From positions 620,001 through 684,000 of the forward strand of contig NZ_JAJUXK010000004.1 in assembly GCF_021390335.1 (NCBI RefSeq): a DNA stretch of 64,000 nt. The letters are read 5' to 3'. The stretch comes from Dyadobacter sp. CY343. GTDB lineage: Bacteria; Bacteroidota; Bacteroidia; Cytophagales; Spirosomataceae. Below, piece by piece: positions 44,182-53,384 of the stretch. Positions within the stretch are counted from its first letter, which is position 1; each line of letters starts with the position of its first letter. Both the position numbers and the translations under genes were made by a program. The notes beneath the pieces were generated by a model, which worked only from the letters and a program-made list of their open reading frames with translations, ran no database searches and was not told where the DNA came from.

Positions 44182-45538
44182 AACAGTAGTAATAGATATA
44201 GTCGGGTTGAGCGCCAATCTGATCGGAGAACATACGCCATTTCTTGATAAATACATTGAAAAACGCGCGCTTACCCCTATTAAGCCCGTTTTACCCGCAG
44301 TTACCACTACGTCGCAGAGTACTTATATTACCGGAAAGTGGCCCGCTGAAAACGGGATTGTGGGAAACGGCTGGTACGATCGGGAAGATTCGGAGATCAA
44401 ATTCTGGAAGCAATCCAATAAGCTGGTAAAAGGCGACAAAATCTGGGACGCGGCGAAAAAGCTCGATCCTAATTTTACCTGTGCCAAAATGTTCTGGTGG
44501 TATAATATGTATTCGACGGCCGACTTTTCAGTAACCCCGCGCCCGCAATACCACGCCGACGGAGTTAAAGCGCCGGATTGTTACGCCTACCCGCCCGAAA
44601 TGCGCGACGAACTGCAAAAGGATTTGGGGCAGTTTCCACTGTTTAATTTTTGGGGACCGAATGCAAATATCAAATCAACCAAATGGATCGCCGATTCTTC
44701 GATGTGGGTCGAGCGGAAGCATAATCCTACATTGACGTTAATATACCTCCCTCATTTAGATTATTGTCTGCAAAAGTTCGGACCTGACTTTTCGAAGATC
44801 AGCAAAGAGCTGGGTGAAATTGATACTGTGGTGGAGGAGCTGGTTAACTTTTACGAATCAAGAAATGCCAAAATTATTTTGCTCTCGGAATATGGTATTA
44901 ATCCGGTCAGTAACCCGATTCACATTAACCGGATTTTACGCAATGAAGGTGTAATTTCTGTGCGGACTGAAAGGTGGTACGAGCTGCTGGATGCGGGAAT
45001 TTCAAAAGCATTTGCAACCGCCGATCACCAGATTGCGCACGTTTACTTTAATGATGAATCTGTTAAAGAGCGGATTACGAAGGTTTTAAGAGAAACGCCC
45101 GGCATTGATCTGGTACTGGATCGGGAACAGCAAAAAGCATATCATATAGACCACGAGCGCGCCGGAGATCTGGTATTGGTAGCAAAGCCTGACAGCTGGT
45201 TTACCTACTATTACTGGCTCGACGATGCCAAAGCGCCTGATTATGCGCATTTGGTGGATATTCATCGGAAGCCAGGTTACGATCCGGTTGAAATGTTTAT
45301 GGACCCCAAAAATCCTTTGATCAAGCTGCGGGCGGGCTATAAACTGGCACGTAAATTAATGGGTTTCAGATATTTGATGGACGTGATCCCGCTGGACGCT
45401 ACATTGGTAAAAGGCTCACACGGCAGTATCAATGTTCCAAAGGAATACTTTCCTATCTGCATTACCGATTCGCCGCTTGATAAAAGTGGAATAGAGGCGA
45501 TCGATGTGTACGATGTAATTTGGAAGCATTTGATTTAA
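44174..45538 (+). CDS. eboF: EboF, alkaline-phosphatase-superfamily phosphodiesterase/pyrophosphatase
   Basis: 454 residues without a signal peptide. The nucleotide pyrophosphatase/phosphodiesterase fold is visible: VVIDIVGLSANLIG (metal Asp), PVLPAVTTTSQSTYITGKWP (nucleophile Thr in the TTTSQ block), PHLDYCLQKFGP and a later DHQIAHV. It is likely to remove or cleave a phosphate group. It is the last ebo gene; a hairpin and then a second PQQ-type dehydrogenase gene follow at 66 nt. Confidence 0.9.
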   Translation: MNKTVVIDIVGLSANLIGEHTPFLDKYIEKRALTPIKPVLPAVTTTSQSTYITGKWPAENGIVGNGWYDREDSEIKFWKQSNKLVKGDKIWDAAKKLDPNFTCAKMFWWYNMYSTADFSVTPRPQYHADGVKAPDCYAYPPEMRDELQKDLGQFPLFNFWGPNANIKSTKWIADSSMWVERKHNPTLTLIYLPHLDYCLQKFGPDFSKISKELGEIDTVVEELVNFYESRNAKIILLSEYGINPVSNPIHINRILRNEGVISVRTERWYELLDAGISKAFATADHQIAHVYFNDESVKERITKVLRETPGIDLVLDREQQKAYHIDHERAGDLVLVAKPDSWFTYYYWLDDAKAPDYAHLVDIHRKPGYDPVEMFMDPKNPLIKLRAGYKLARKLMGFRYLMDVIPLDATLVKGSHGSINVPKEYFPICITDSPLDKSGIEAIDVYDVIWKHLI

Positions 45539-45565
45539 AGGTCATTTCAAAAACGAAAACATTCA

Positions 45566-45600
45566 TCGTGACGTTGACTTAACAAACTTCAACGTCACGA
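45566..45600 (+). other. 12-bp perfect hairpin between eboF and the PQQ-type dehydrogenase
   Basis: Arms 45566-45577 and 45589-45600 (TCGTGACGTTGA and its complement) enclose an 11-nt loop. The right arm ends 3 nt before the ATG at 45604 and would cover its ribosome binding site when folded in RNA. No T-tract follows, so it is either a weak terminator or a translation-level or protein-binding element. Confidence 0.55.
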
Positions 45601-45603
45601 ACT

Positions 45604-46782
45604 ATGAAACTTCACCTCACCTACGGCTTCTCGCTGGCTTTTCTCATTCTTGCGTGTTCTTCCAAAGACACTGATATTTCAGAAGTGCCCGAAATACCTG
45701 CTGACGGTATTACCTCAGCCGAAGCTTTTCCTTCACTCAAATTTGATTCTCCTGTCGAGCTCGTGCAGGCTCCCGGCGATAGTACGAGATTTTATGTAAT
45801 AGAACAGGAAGGCACGATCCGGACTTTCCCCAATACCTCTAATGTACCCAGCGCGCCCGTTTTTCTGGATATCACAAGCAAAGTAACTTCCGGCGGTGAA
45901 CGTGGTTTGCTCGGTCTGGCTTTTCATCCGGATTATAAAACAAACGGTTTTGTATTCGTCAATTATACGACTGGCAATCCATTGAAGACCGTGATTGCAC
46001 GTTACAAAGCGAATCCTGCTAATAACCAGGCTGATCCTGCCAGTGAGGTAGTACTATTTACTTTTAACCAGCCTTACAGCAATCACAATGGCGGCTCGAT
46101 ACAATTTGGCAAAGACGGATTTCTCTATATCGCGACAGGAGACGGTGGTAGCGGCGGCGACCCGCAGAACAATGCACAAAACCTCCAAAGTCTTCTTGGT
46201 AAAATATTGAGGGTAGATGTAAATGCCACTACGAAAGGCAATTATGGCATTCCGGCTGATAATCCCTTTGTCTCAAATGCACAGAATGCGCTTCCTGAAA
46301 TTTATGCTTACGGATTAAGAAATCCCTGGCGGATCAGTTTTGACATGGAAAATACAAGACTTTTTGCAGGCGACGTCGGGCAAAATGAGAGGGAGGAAAT
46401 TGATCTTATCGTCAAAGGCGGCAACTACGGCTGGCGGGTCAAAGAGGGTACTGAATGCTTTAATCCTGCTTCCAACTGCGCCGGAGAAAATCTGATCGAG
46501 CCTATTCATGATTATGTGCAGGGCAATGGAGATCGTTCTATTACAGGCGGTTATGTGTATCGAGGAAAAGCAATCGAGAGCCTGGCAGGTAAATATATTT
46601 ATGGTGATTACGTAAGCGGCAAGATCTGGGCGCTTGAAATGGAGGGAGATACGAAAAAGGGGAACACACTTATTCTGGAAAATCAGGGTTCGATCTCTTC
46701 TTTCGGGCAGGATTTAAATGGAGAAGTGTATTTTCTGAATTACAGCGACGGGAAAGTAATGAAGCTGATCAATGCAAAATAA
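45604..46782 (+). CDS. PQQ-dependent sugar dehydrogenase-type lipoprotein
   Basis: 392 residues. Lipobox LAFLILAC gives Cys19 and a lipid anchor. The glucose/sorbosone dehydrogenase propeller follows: SPVELVQAPGDSTRFYVIEQ, GGERGLLGLAFHPDYKTNGF, YSNHNGGSIQFGKDGFLYIA, TGDGGSGGDPQNNAQ, LLGKILRVDV, YAYGLRNPWRISFD and GGNYGWRVKEG. These include the histidine and arginine contacts that PQQ enzymes use in this fold. It lies at the end of the ebo run but is preceded by a hairpin, so linkage to the ebo pathway is uncertain. It differs clearly from the family member at 14965-16233. Confidence 0.9.
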   Translation: MKLHLTYGFSLAFLILACSSKDTDISEVPEIPADGITSAEAFPSLKFDSPVELVQAPGDSTRFYVIEQEGTIRTFPNTSNVPSAPVFLDITSKVTSGGERGLLGLAFHPDYKTNGFVFVNYTTGNPLKTVIARYKANPANNQADPASEVVLFTFNQPYSNHNGGSIQFGKDGFLYIATGDGGSGGDPQNNAQNLQSLLGKILRVDVNATTKGNYGIPADNPFVSNAQNALPEIYAYGLRNPWRISFDMENTRLFAGDVGQNEREEIDLIVKGGNYGWRVKEGTECFNPASNCAGENLIEPIHDYVQGNGDRSITGGYVYRGKAIESLAGKYIYGDYVSGKIWALEMEGDTKKGNTLILENQGSISSFGQDLNGEVYFLNYSDGKVMKLINAK

Positions 46783-46783
46783 G

Positions 46784-46813
46784 TTGAAAAACTGCCCTGT
46801 CATTTTATCTTTG
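46784..46813 (+). promoter_or_regulatory. consensus Bacteroidota promoter of carboxynorspermidine synthase
   Basis: TTG at 46784-46786, a 19-bp spacer and TATCTTTG at 46806-46813 match the -33/-7 consensus exactly. The ATG at 46836 is 23 nt further on. This is among the best promoter matches in the window. Confidence 0.85.
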
Positions 46814-46835
46814 CCGGAAATTTAAAAATATAGAA

Positions 46836-48047
<1,212 letters not shown>

Positions 48048-48050
48048 TAT

Positions 48051-48097
48051 AAATGCAAAACGCGGCTCAAAGGCCGCGTTTCGCATTTATACTCTTT
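48051..48097 (+). terminator. terminator of carboxynorspermidine synthase
   Basis: Arms 48051-48066 and 48073-48088 make a 16-bp stem with one mismatch around a 6-nt loop (core AAACGCGGC/GCCGCGTTT). A T-run follows at 48094-48101. Confidence 0.88.
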
Positions 48098-48100
48098 TTT

Positions 48101-48163
48101 TGTCACCCTGAGCGCAGTCGAAGGGACATGCTGCATGCCCCTTCGACTGCGCTCAGGGTGACA
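48101..48163. repeat. perfect 25-bp-arm REP-like palindrome
   Basis: Arms 48101-48125 and 48139-48163 (TGTCACCCTGAGCGCAGTCG continuing to AAGGG) are exact reverse complements with a 13-nt loop. The core is the CTGAGCG-AGTCGAAG motif common in Bacteroidota genomes. The right arm ends 2 nt before the folB stop codon, so it may also serve as the folB/DivIVA terminator. Confidence 0.9.
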
Positions 48164-48165
48164 AA

Positions 48166-48516
48166 TCAGCCTTCCATTGTAATCACTGCCCTGGTACAAA
48201 CCCCTCCTACCGGCGGATTGAACTTGGAAACCCGCACAGTGATATTAGCTACCAGCGGGTATTTCTCCCGAATTTTCTCAATGACATTAAAACCAATATG
48301 TTCCAGCAGCTTTGCCGGTTCTTTCATGACGATCGAAGCGATCTGGTAAATTGTTTCGTAATTAACCGTCTCACTTAATTTATCTTCCTGCGCAGCTTTA
48401 AAGAAATCGGTCGCAATCGTAATATCTAACGCGTATTTGTTGCCGATTCTCTGTTCCTCGGGATAATACCCGTGGTAAGCAAAAAATTCAAGTCCTTCCA
48501 GGCTGATTGTTCCCAA
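48166..48516 (-). CDS. folB: dihydroneopterin aldolase
   Basis: 116 residues beginning at TTG (48516), 6 nt past the DivIVA gene stop; no ATG is available in front of the conserved LEGLEFFAYHGYYPEEQRIG. The end IREKYPLVANITVRVSKFNPP with the catalytic lysine is standard. It converts dihydroneopterin to 6-hydroxymethyldihydropterin in folate synthesis. The usual catalytic Glu lies in YPEEQRIG. Start choice and spacing suggest coupling to the upstream gene. A REP-like palindrome lies directly after the stop. Confidence 0.93.
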   Translation of the reverse strand: MGTISLEGLEFFAYHGYYPEEQRIGNKYALDITIATDFFKAAQEDKLSETVNYETIYQIASIVMKEPAKLLEHIGFNVIEKIREKYPLVANITVRVSKFNPPVGGVCTRAVITMEG

Positions 48517-48522
48517 GGTGGA

Positions 48523-49614
48523 TTAGATTTGATCAAAGAATGAACCACCGCCGCCTGTTTTCTTAGGCTGATTTGTTTCCCGTGGCCTGTTAATAGCGGG
48601 CGCAGCCTCTCTTGGTGCATTATCGCGGGTCGCGTTCTCCCGGTTTGCATTGTCCCTCGCAGCATTATCTCTCGCTTTCTCGGCGGATTTATGCATTTCA
48701 GCAAGCGCCTCATTCGCTTCGTCAGCGGCACTTCTTGCGCTTTCCCTTGGCCTGTTATAGGCTATTTCTTCTCTTACCGGTTCCGGTTCTTCAATCGCAC
48801 TCAGTTCTTCTTCTTCAAACTGGGCCTCCGGAATGAGTTCAGCCTCTTCGAGTTCAATCTCCGCTGCCGGCTCAGGTTCTTCTACAAAAACTTCTCTTTC
48901 ATTGGCCACTTCAAAAACCACGTCCGGCTTGTCGTCGTGCATTACTACATTCACTTCTGCATCCGCCTCGTCTTCCTGCTGATCCACTTCCAGCTCAACC
49001 GGTTTAGCCGCGATCGGGAAGGACTGTTTCTTAGGAATTTCAATCTCCGAGATATGTTGTTTGATCTGTTCCATTTTGTTCAGAACCGATTCCTTATCGT
49101 ACTTCTGCTCAAAACGTTCGACAGTATCAATCGTATTATTGGCAAGTGAACTCAGCTGTACAATGAGGTTGTCCCTGAAATTTTCGATGGCCTTGAAATC
49201 GCGTTCCTGTCTCTTCACTTCCGACGCAAAATCCTCTTTAAACTGGCGTAATTTATCCTCTGTTTCCTGGATAATCTGGTTCGTTCTTGTCTCCGCTTCG
49301 GTTACCAGATCATTGGCCGTTGTCTTGGATTCTTCAATGCGTTTTTCCGCGAGTTCGTTGGCTTCTTTTTCGATCAGCCTGCTGGTATCCTCGGCAGCTT
49401 TAAGTGTGCGGAATAGCGTGGATTCAATGTCTTTTAGCTTACTAAGTTCCTTTTCAGCATATTCAAGCTGCATTTTCAGCAGACTATTTTCGCTAGAAAA
49501 CCGCTCCCATTCCTGAGACAAAGAGTTCAGGAAAGCATCTACTTCGTCCGGGTCGTAACCTCTGAAAATCTTCTCAAAAGTATGCTTGCGTATCTCTATC
49601 GCGGATATTTTCAT
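48523..49614 (-). CDS. DivIVA-domain coiled-coil protein
   Basis: 363 residues. The N-terminal MKISAIEIRKHTFEKIFRGY then DPDEVDAFLNSL is the DivIVA membrane-binding head. A long coiled coil runs to about 200, followed by an acidic linker (many Glu, about 215-285) and a tail of degenerate R-D/E-N-A repeats (about 315-345) ending in GGGGSFFDQI. DivIVA-like proteins mark membrane curvature and organise cell growth or division. In Bacteroidota their role is little studied. folB starts 6 nt downstream. Confidence 0.88.
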   Translation of the reverse strand: MKISAIEIRKHTFEKIFRGYDPDEVDAFLNSLSQEWERFSSENSLLKMQLEYAEKELSKLKDIESTLFRTLKAAEDTSRLIEKEANELAEKRIEESKTTANDLVTEAETRTNQIIQETEDKLRQFKEDFASEVKRQERDFKAIENFRDNLIVQLSSLANNTIDTVERFEQKYDKESVLNKMEQIKQHISEIEIPKKQSFPIAAKPVELEVDQQEDEADAEVNVVMHDDKPDVVFEVANEREVFVEEPEPAAEIELEEAELIPEAQFEEEELSAIEEPEPVREEIAYNRPRESARSAADEANEALAEMHKSAEKARDNAARDNANRENATRDNAPREAAPAINRPRETNQPKKTGGGGSFFDQI

Positions 49615-49717
49615 GATGCGTTCAAAGTATGTTACTTAGATAAAAACAGTCGTGTAAGTTAAAGATATATGCGTCATTTTTCAAAGTATTTACCAATAAT
49701 ACCATATTATAAGTATG

Positions 49718-50620
49718 CTATTCTGCTACTTCCCAGACCGAAATCATACGGTCGTCACTGCATGATATTAACTGGTTTTCAAAGGTTGTCCAGAGGAGTT
49801 TATTGACCGAAGTTCCATGCCCGGCATGACGCGCCCGGTCGATGATTTTTTTCAGTTTGAAAGTCGCAGCGTCCCAGACTTTTACGGACTTATCCATGCT
49901 GCAAGTGGCAAATAATTGGCGGTCGGGACTGAATGCAATATCGTTGATCGCATACATGTGCGCAGGGATGTCGGCGACGATCCCGTATGCATCATTTACA
50001 TCCCAGATTTTCAGGTGCGCGTCGCGGCCAGTTGTGAATAGGTGATTGAAGTCCGGTGAATACTTAACGGAAAAGACGGAGTTAGCATGTGAAGTAATTG
50101 TCTTTTTTAAAGTAAATCCATCCAGATCGAAAATATGAACGTTGGAATCACTGTCGCCTGTCGCGAATTCATTTGTCACGGGATTAATCGCGATCGACCG
50201 CACACTTTTAGCCGAAACTTTAAGATGCTTGCGGATTGAAAAAGTAACAAGATCCATCACGACGATCACACCGTCGCCAAGAGCGATCAATGCATTATCA
50301 CCAAATATCTGAATATCAAATATCGCCGCAGCCGTTATTTTTGACGTTTTCTCTACCTTATTATTTACAGTATCCAATACCTGGATACCCTCGTAATTCT
50401 GTCCGATCCAGAGCGTCTGGTCAGCCGGATTCAGCGCAAGCGCGTATACGGAAGCCCCGGCGCGGGCGACCAGTTTTCCAAGATCTGGCTTATTTAAATC
50501 CCACTGAATAACATAACCATCGCCTCCGGACGAGTAGAAACCGTGAGAAGTGTGGTCTGAAATAATTGTAAATACACTATCCCGATGACCGGAAAAAGTA
50601 TCTACTTTGCGAATGTTCAT
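49718..50620 (-). CDS. WD40-repeat protein
   Basis: 300 residues making a seven-bladed propeller. Repeats end in characteristic pairs: GGDGYVIQWD, PADQTLWIGQ, TGDSDSNVHIFD, TTGRDAHLKIWD, ATCSMDKSVKVWD and SCSDDRMISVWE. The first blade begins FSGHRDSVFTI. No signal peptide or enzymatic domain is present, so it is a cytoplasmic scaffold. Bacterial partners of such proteins are mostly unknown. It is divergent from the phosphopantetheinyl transferase gene by 54 bp. Confidence 0.92.
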   Translation of the reverse strand: MNIRKVDTFSGHRDSVFTIISDHTSHGFYSSGGDGYVIQWDLNKPDLGKLVARAGASVYALALNPADQTLWIGQNYEGIQVLDTVNNKVEKTSKITAAAIFDIQIFGDNALIALGDGVIVVMDLVTFSIRKHLKVSAKSVRSIAINPVTNEFATGDSDSNVHIFDLDGFTLKKTITSHANSVFSVKYSPDFNHLFTTGRDAHLKIWDVNDAYGIVADIPAHMYAINDIAFSPDRQLFATCSMDKSVKVWDAATFKLKKIIDRARHAGHGTSVNKLLWTTFENQLISCSDDRMISVWEVAE

Positions 50621-50647
50621 CCTGATAATCGGATAGCGTTAAGTAGT

Positions 50648-50655
50648 CAAAAATA
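50648..50655 (-). promoter_or_regulatory. possible -7 element of the WD40 gene
   Basis: TATTTTTG on the minus strand matches TAnnTTTG and stands 27 nt before the ATG at 50620. No -33 element is clear. Confidence 0.4.
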
Positions 50656-50674
50656 GGAATTAAACAGAATAACT

Positions 50675-51304
50675 ATGCCGCTCGTTCATTCCGAGAGGAT
50701 CGGGGAAACTTGCACCCTGCTATTGTGGAAACTGACCGAAACGGAATCGGAGCTGCGTGAGACCCTGGGCAACGGGTTCAACGCGGAGGAGCTGAGCAAC
50801 ATTTCGCACCCTCAAAAGATCCGCGAATGGCTGGCCAGCAGAATGCTGATCAAGGTACTGGTCGAACAGTTTGGTATTACTTATGCCGGTTTGCACAAAG
50901 ACCAGCACGGAAAAGCATTCCTGATTAACAACGACTCGCACATTTCCATTACCCACACTTTCGAATATGTGGCCGTGGCGATCAATCCGTTTGCGGCAGT
51001 GGGGATTGATATGGAAAAGAGTGATCCCAAACTCCAACGAACTGCGAACAAGTACCTGTCCCCGAGTGAATTTGAGCACGCAAACGACAAGCTGCCCAAC
51101 CTGAGCATTTACTGGTGCGCCAAAGAAGCGCTTTATAAAATGTACGGGAAGAAAAAGATCAGCTTCAAGGATTCCATTTACATTCATCCTTTTTCTGTCG
51201 ATAACGAAATAGTGAGCGGAAAGCTGACCGACGAAGACCTGATCCTGGATTCAAGGATTCACGTGAGATGGTTCGACGGACATTGTCTCGCGATTGCCCT
51301 CTGA
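50675..51304 (+). CDS. 4'-phosphopantetheinyl transferase
   Basis: 209 residues. The Sfp-type motifs are visible: SISITHTFEYVAVAI (about 88-103), VGIDMEK (109-115, Mg2+ ligands) and WCAKEALYK (147-155). It transfers phosphopantetheine from CoA to carrier-protein serines, so it can serve fatty acid, polyketide or peptide synthesis. No synthase is in view, so it is likely the general enzyme of the cell. The gap to the convergent transglutaminase-like gene is a single base. Confidence 0.93.
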   Translation: MPLVHSERIGETCTLLLWKLTETESELRETLGNGFNAEELSNISHPQKIREWLASRMLIKVLVEQFGITYAGLHKDQHGKAFLINNDSHISITHTFEYVAVAINPFAAVGIDMEKSDPKLQRTANKYLSPSEFEHANDKLPNLSIYWCAKEALYKMYGKKKISFKDSIYIHPFSVDNEIVSGKLTDEDLILDSRIHVRWFDGHCLAIAL

Positions 51305-51305
51305 C

Positions 51306-52154
51306 TTAGTTGTCGTCCATCTCGTCGAGCGTCGATTTCAGGATTTTCTCAATTTCCCGGATCTTATCCTGCTCGCTCGTTTTTTCGTACGATAATATCA
51401 GATTACGCAGTACGCGCTGCACGATTTCAAGGTTGGTGCAGGGCTGGTAAAATATCTCTTTCGACTTGATATTCAACTGTGCGATGTAATGGTCGATATC
51501 AGTTTTCGAGAAAATAATACCTCTGTTGAATACATTAATATAGAACTGCGTATTGTCGTTTTTGTAGGTCAATACAAAAAGGTTGGGCAGATTAACTCCA
51601 TAAACCGGCAGACCCAGCTTCCGGGCAACGAGCAGGTAGATCACGCAAAGTGTGATCGGGTTACCTCTCCGGCTTTCGAGCACAACATTGATCATCGAAT
51701 TGGAAGGCGAATGGAAATTTTTGGTATTCGCCGCAAAATTCATCGTTCCAAAAAACAGACTGTTGATCCGTTTGATCTGATCCACCGCATTCATTTCCTC
51801 CTGAAACTGGATCCATATATCATAGTAAAGCTGCTCAATCGACGCTTTCAGCTTTTCAATGGATAGATCGGGATAATGGTATGTGGCGATGATCCATAAT
51901 CCTTCCAGCAGATCGAGTGCGCCGCCGTTTTTCCAGGCCTGCAAACGCTCAATCATAATGCTTAATTGAAGCTCGTGGATCAGTTCTTCAATTTTCCGCT
52001 GCACAATGGGATTGAAACTTTCCTCCCATTCATTCTCCAAAAAAGGTATTACATTCCCCCCCAATGACAGAATTTTACCCTCAACGTGCTGACTCACTTC
52101 ATGATCTTCATCATCAAGTAAGGATATCAGTGCTTTGATTTCTCTCTTGTTCAT
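51306..52154 (-). CDS. SirB1-type transglutaminase-like protein
   Basis: 282 residues from the ATG at 52154 (MNKREIKALISLLDDED); an upstream TTG at 52163 adds three residues and is less likely. An N-terminal HEAT-like helical region (1-90) precedes the SirB1/transglutaminase-like domain: YDIWIQFQEEMNA, VVLESRRGNPITLCVIYLLVAR and LPVYGVNLPNLFVLTY. The catalytic cysteine of true transglutaminases is replaced in position by Cys in ITLCVIY, as usual for SirB1 proteins. The function is uncertain in Bacteroidota. Confidence 0.85.
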   Translation of the reverse strand: MNKREIKALISLLDDEDHEVSQHVEGKILSLGGNVIPFLENEWEESFNPIVQRKIEELIHELQLSIMIERLQAWKNGGALDLLEGLWIIATYHYPDLSIEKLKASIEQLYYDIWIQFQEEMNAVDQIKRINSLFFGTMNFAANTKNFHSPSNSMINVVLESRRGNPITLCVIYLLVARKLGLPVYGVNLPNLFVLTYKNDNTQFYINVFNRGIIFSKTDIDHYIAQLNIKSKEIFYQPCTNLEIVQRVLRNLILSYEKTSEQDKIREIEKILKSTLDEMDDN

Positions 52155-52225
52155 TTTCCTCAAATCTGCATTTAACTACCAACGGATAAATAAAAACATT
52201 TTTTTTTTATAGAAGTCAAATTTTC

Positions 52226-52233
52226 TACTTTTG
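52226..52233 (+). promoter_or_regulatory. possible -7 element before galE
   Basis: TACTTTTG matches TAnnTTTG and would give a leader of about 130 nt before the galE ATG at 52368. A -33 element is not evident in the T-rich stretch upstream. An A/T-rich leader of this length may hold further signals I cannot name. Confidence 0.35.
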
Positions 52234-52367
52234 CCCGGGAAAAAATTGCGCCTCCTTAAAGTCAGTTTTAATAGTTATCATACCCGAAATACCTTTTTGT
52301 TGTAAAATTTAAGGGATTTGGAAAGACATTCATTTCACGATATTTTTTAAAAAACTAGATTTTGGGC

Positions 52368-53384
52368 ATGAAAATTCTTGTTACCGGGGGAGCTGGGTTC
52401 ATAGGCTCTCACACTGTTGTCGAGTTGGACAAAGCAGGGTTTGAGCCCGTTATTATAGATAATCTGTACAATTCGAACCTCGGCGTTCTCGACGGGATCA
52501 AGCAGATCACCGGCAAGGATTTCCCTTTCTATGAAATGGACTGCAACGATTCCGAGAAAGTACGGGAGCTTTTTGCAAAAGAGAAATTCGACGGTGTGAT
52601 TCATTTCGCAGCCTATAAAGCAGTAGGTGAATCGGTAGAGAAACCGCTTAATTATTACGAAAACAACCTCATTTCCCTGATGGTCCTATTGCGGGCGATG
52701 ACGGAATTTAATGTACCTAATTTCGTATTCTCCTCTTCCTGCACCGTTTACGGTCAACCTGACGCAATTCCGGTAACCGAACAAACCCCAAGAAAGCCCG
52801 CCAATTCACCTTACGGAAACACAAAGGCGATTGGTGAAGATATTATCCGTGACTATATCTATGCCAAGCCCGGCGTAAAAGCAATATCCCTTCGTTACTT
52901 CAATCCGATCGGCGCCCACGAAAGCGCATTGATCGGCGAACTGCCAAATGGTGTTCCGAGCAATCTGGTACCTTATATTACGCAAACAGCCGCTGGCCTG
53001 CGCAAGTCGCTGACTGTATTCGGGAGCGACTACGATACACCGGACGGAACCTGCATCCGAGACTTCATTCACGTAGTAGACCTGGCCAAAGCGCACGTAA
53101 AAGCATTAGAACTGCTCGAATCGGAAAGCGGACCTGATTATTACGATGTTTTCAATGTGGGAACTGGTGAAGGCTACACGGTACTGCAACTGATCAACAC
53201 CTTCGAGCAGGTAAATGGTGTGAAGCTCAATTATTCGATCGGGCCGCGCCGCGAGGGAGATGTGGAGAAGATTTACGCACAATCAGATAAAGTCAATAAT
53301 GTAATGAAGTGGCGTGCCGAAAAAACCATGGCCGAAGCACTTCGCGATGCCTGGAAGTGGCAATTAAAAATAACAGCTCAATAA
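52368..53384 (+). CDS. galE: UDP-glucose 4-epimerase
   Basis: 338 residues from the ATG at 52368; an in-frame TTG at 52362 is not needed. [20 protein letters not shown] is the NAD loop, SSSCTVYG and SPYGNTKAIGE hold the catalytic Ser and Tyr/Lys. It interconverts UDP-glucose and UDP-galactose. Its stop is directly followed by the rfbB ATG (0-nt gap). The gene cluster supplies nucleotide sugars for surface glycans. Confidence 0.96.
   Translation: MKILVTGGAGFIGSHTVVELDKAGFEPVIIDNLYNSNLGVLDGIKQITGKDFPFYEMDCNDSEKVRELFAKEKFDGVIHFAAYKAVGESVEKPLNYYENNLISLMVLLRAMTEFNVPNFVFSSSCTVYGQPDAIPVTEQTPRKPANSPYGNTKAIGEDIIRDYIYAKPGVKAISLRYFNPIGAHESALIGELPNGVPSNLVPYITQTAAGLRKSLTVFGSDYDTPDGTCIRDFIHVVDLAKAHVKALELLESESGPDYYDVFNVGTGEGYTVLQLINTFEQVNGVKLNYSIGPRREGDVEKIYAQSDKVNNVMKWRAEKTMAEALRDAWKWQLKITAQ

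Noticed and set aside
43657..44307. 216-codon open frame opposite eboE and eboF
   Set aside because: No family resemblance or ribosome binding site; it is a shadow of two genes with clear motifs.
48053..48349. Small plus-strand gene after carboxynorspermidine synthase
   Set aside because: It covers a terminator, the REP-like palindrome and the folB complement.
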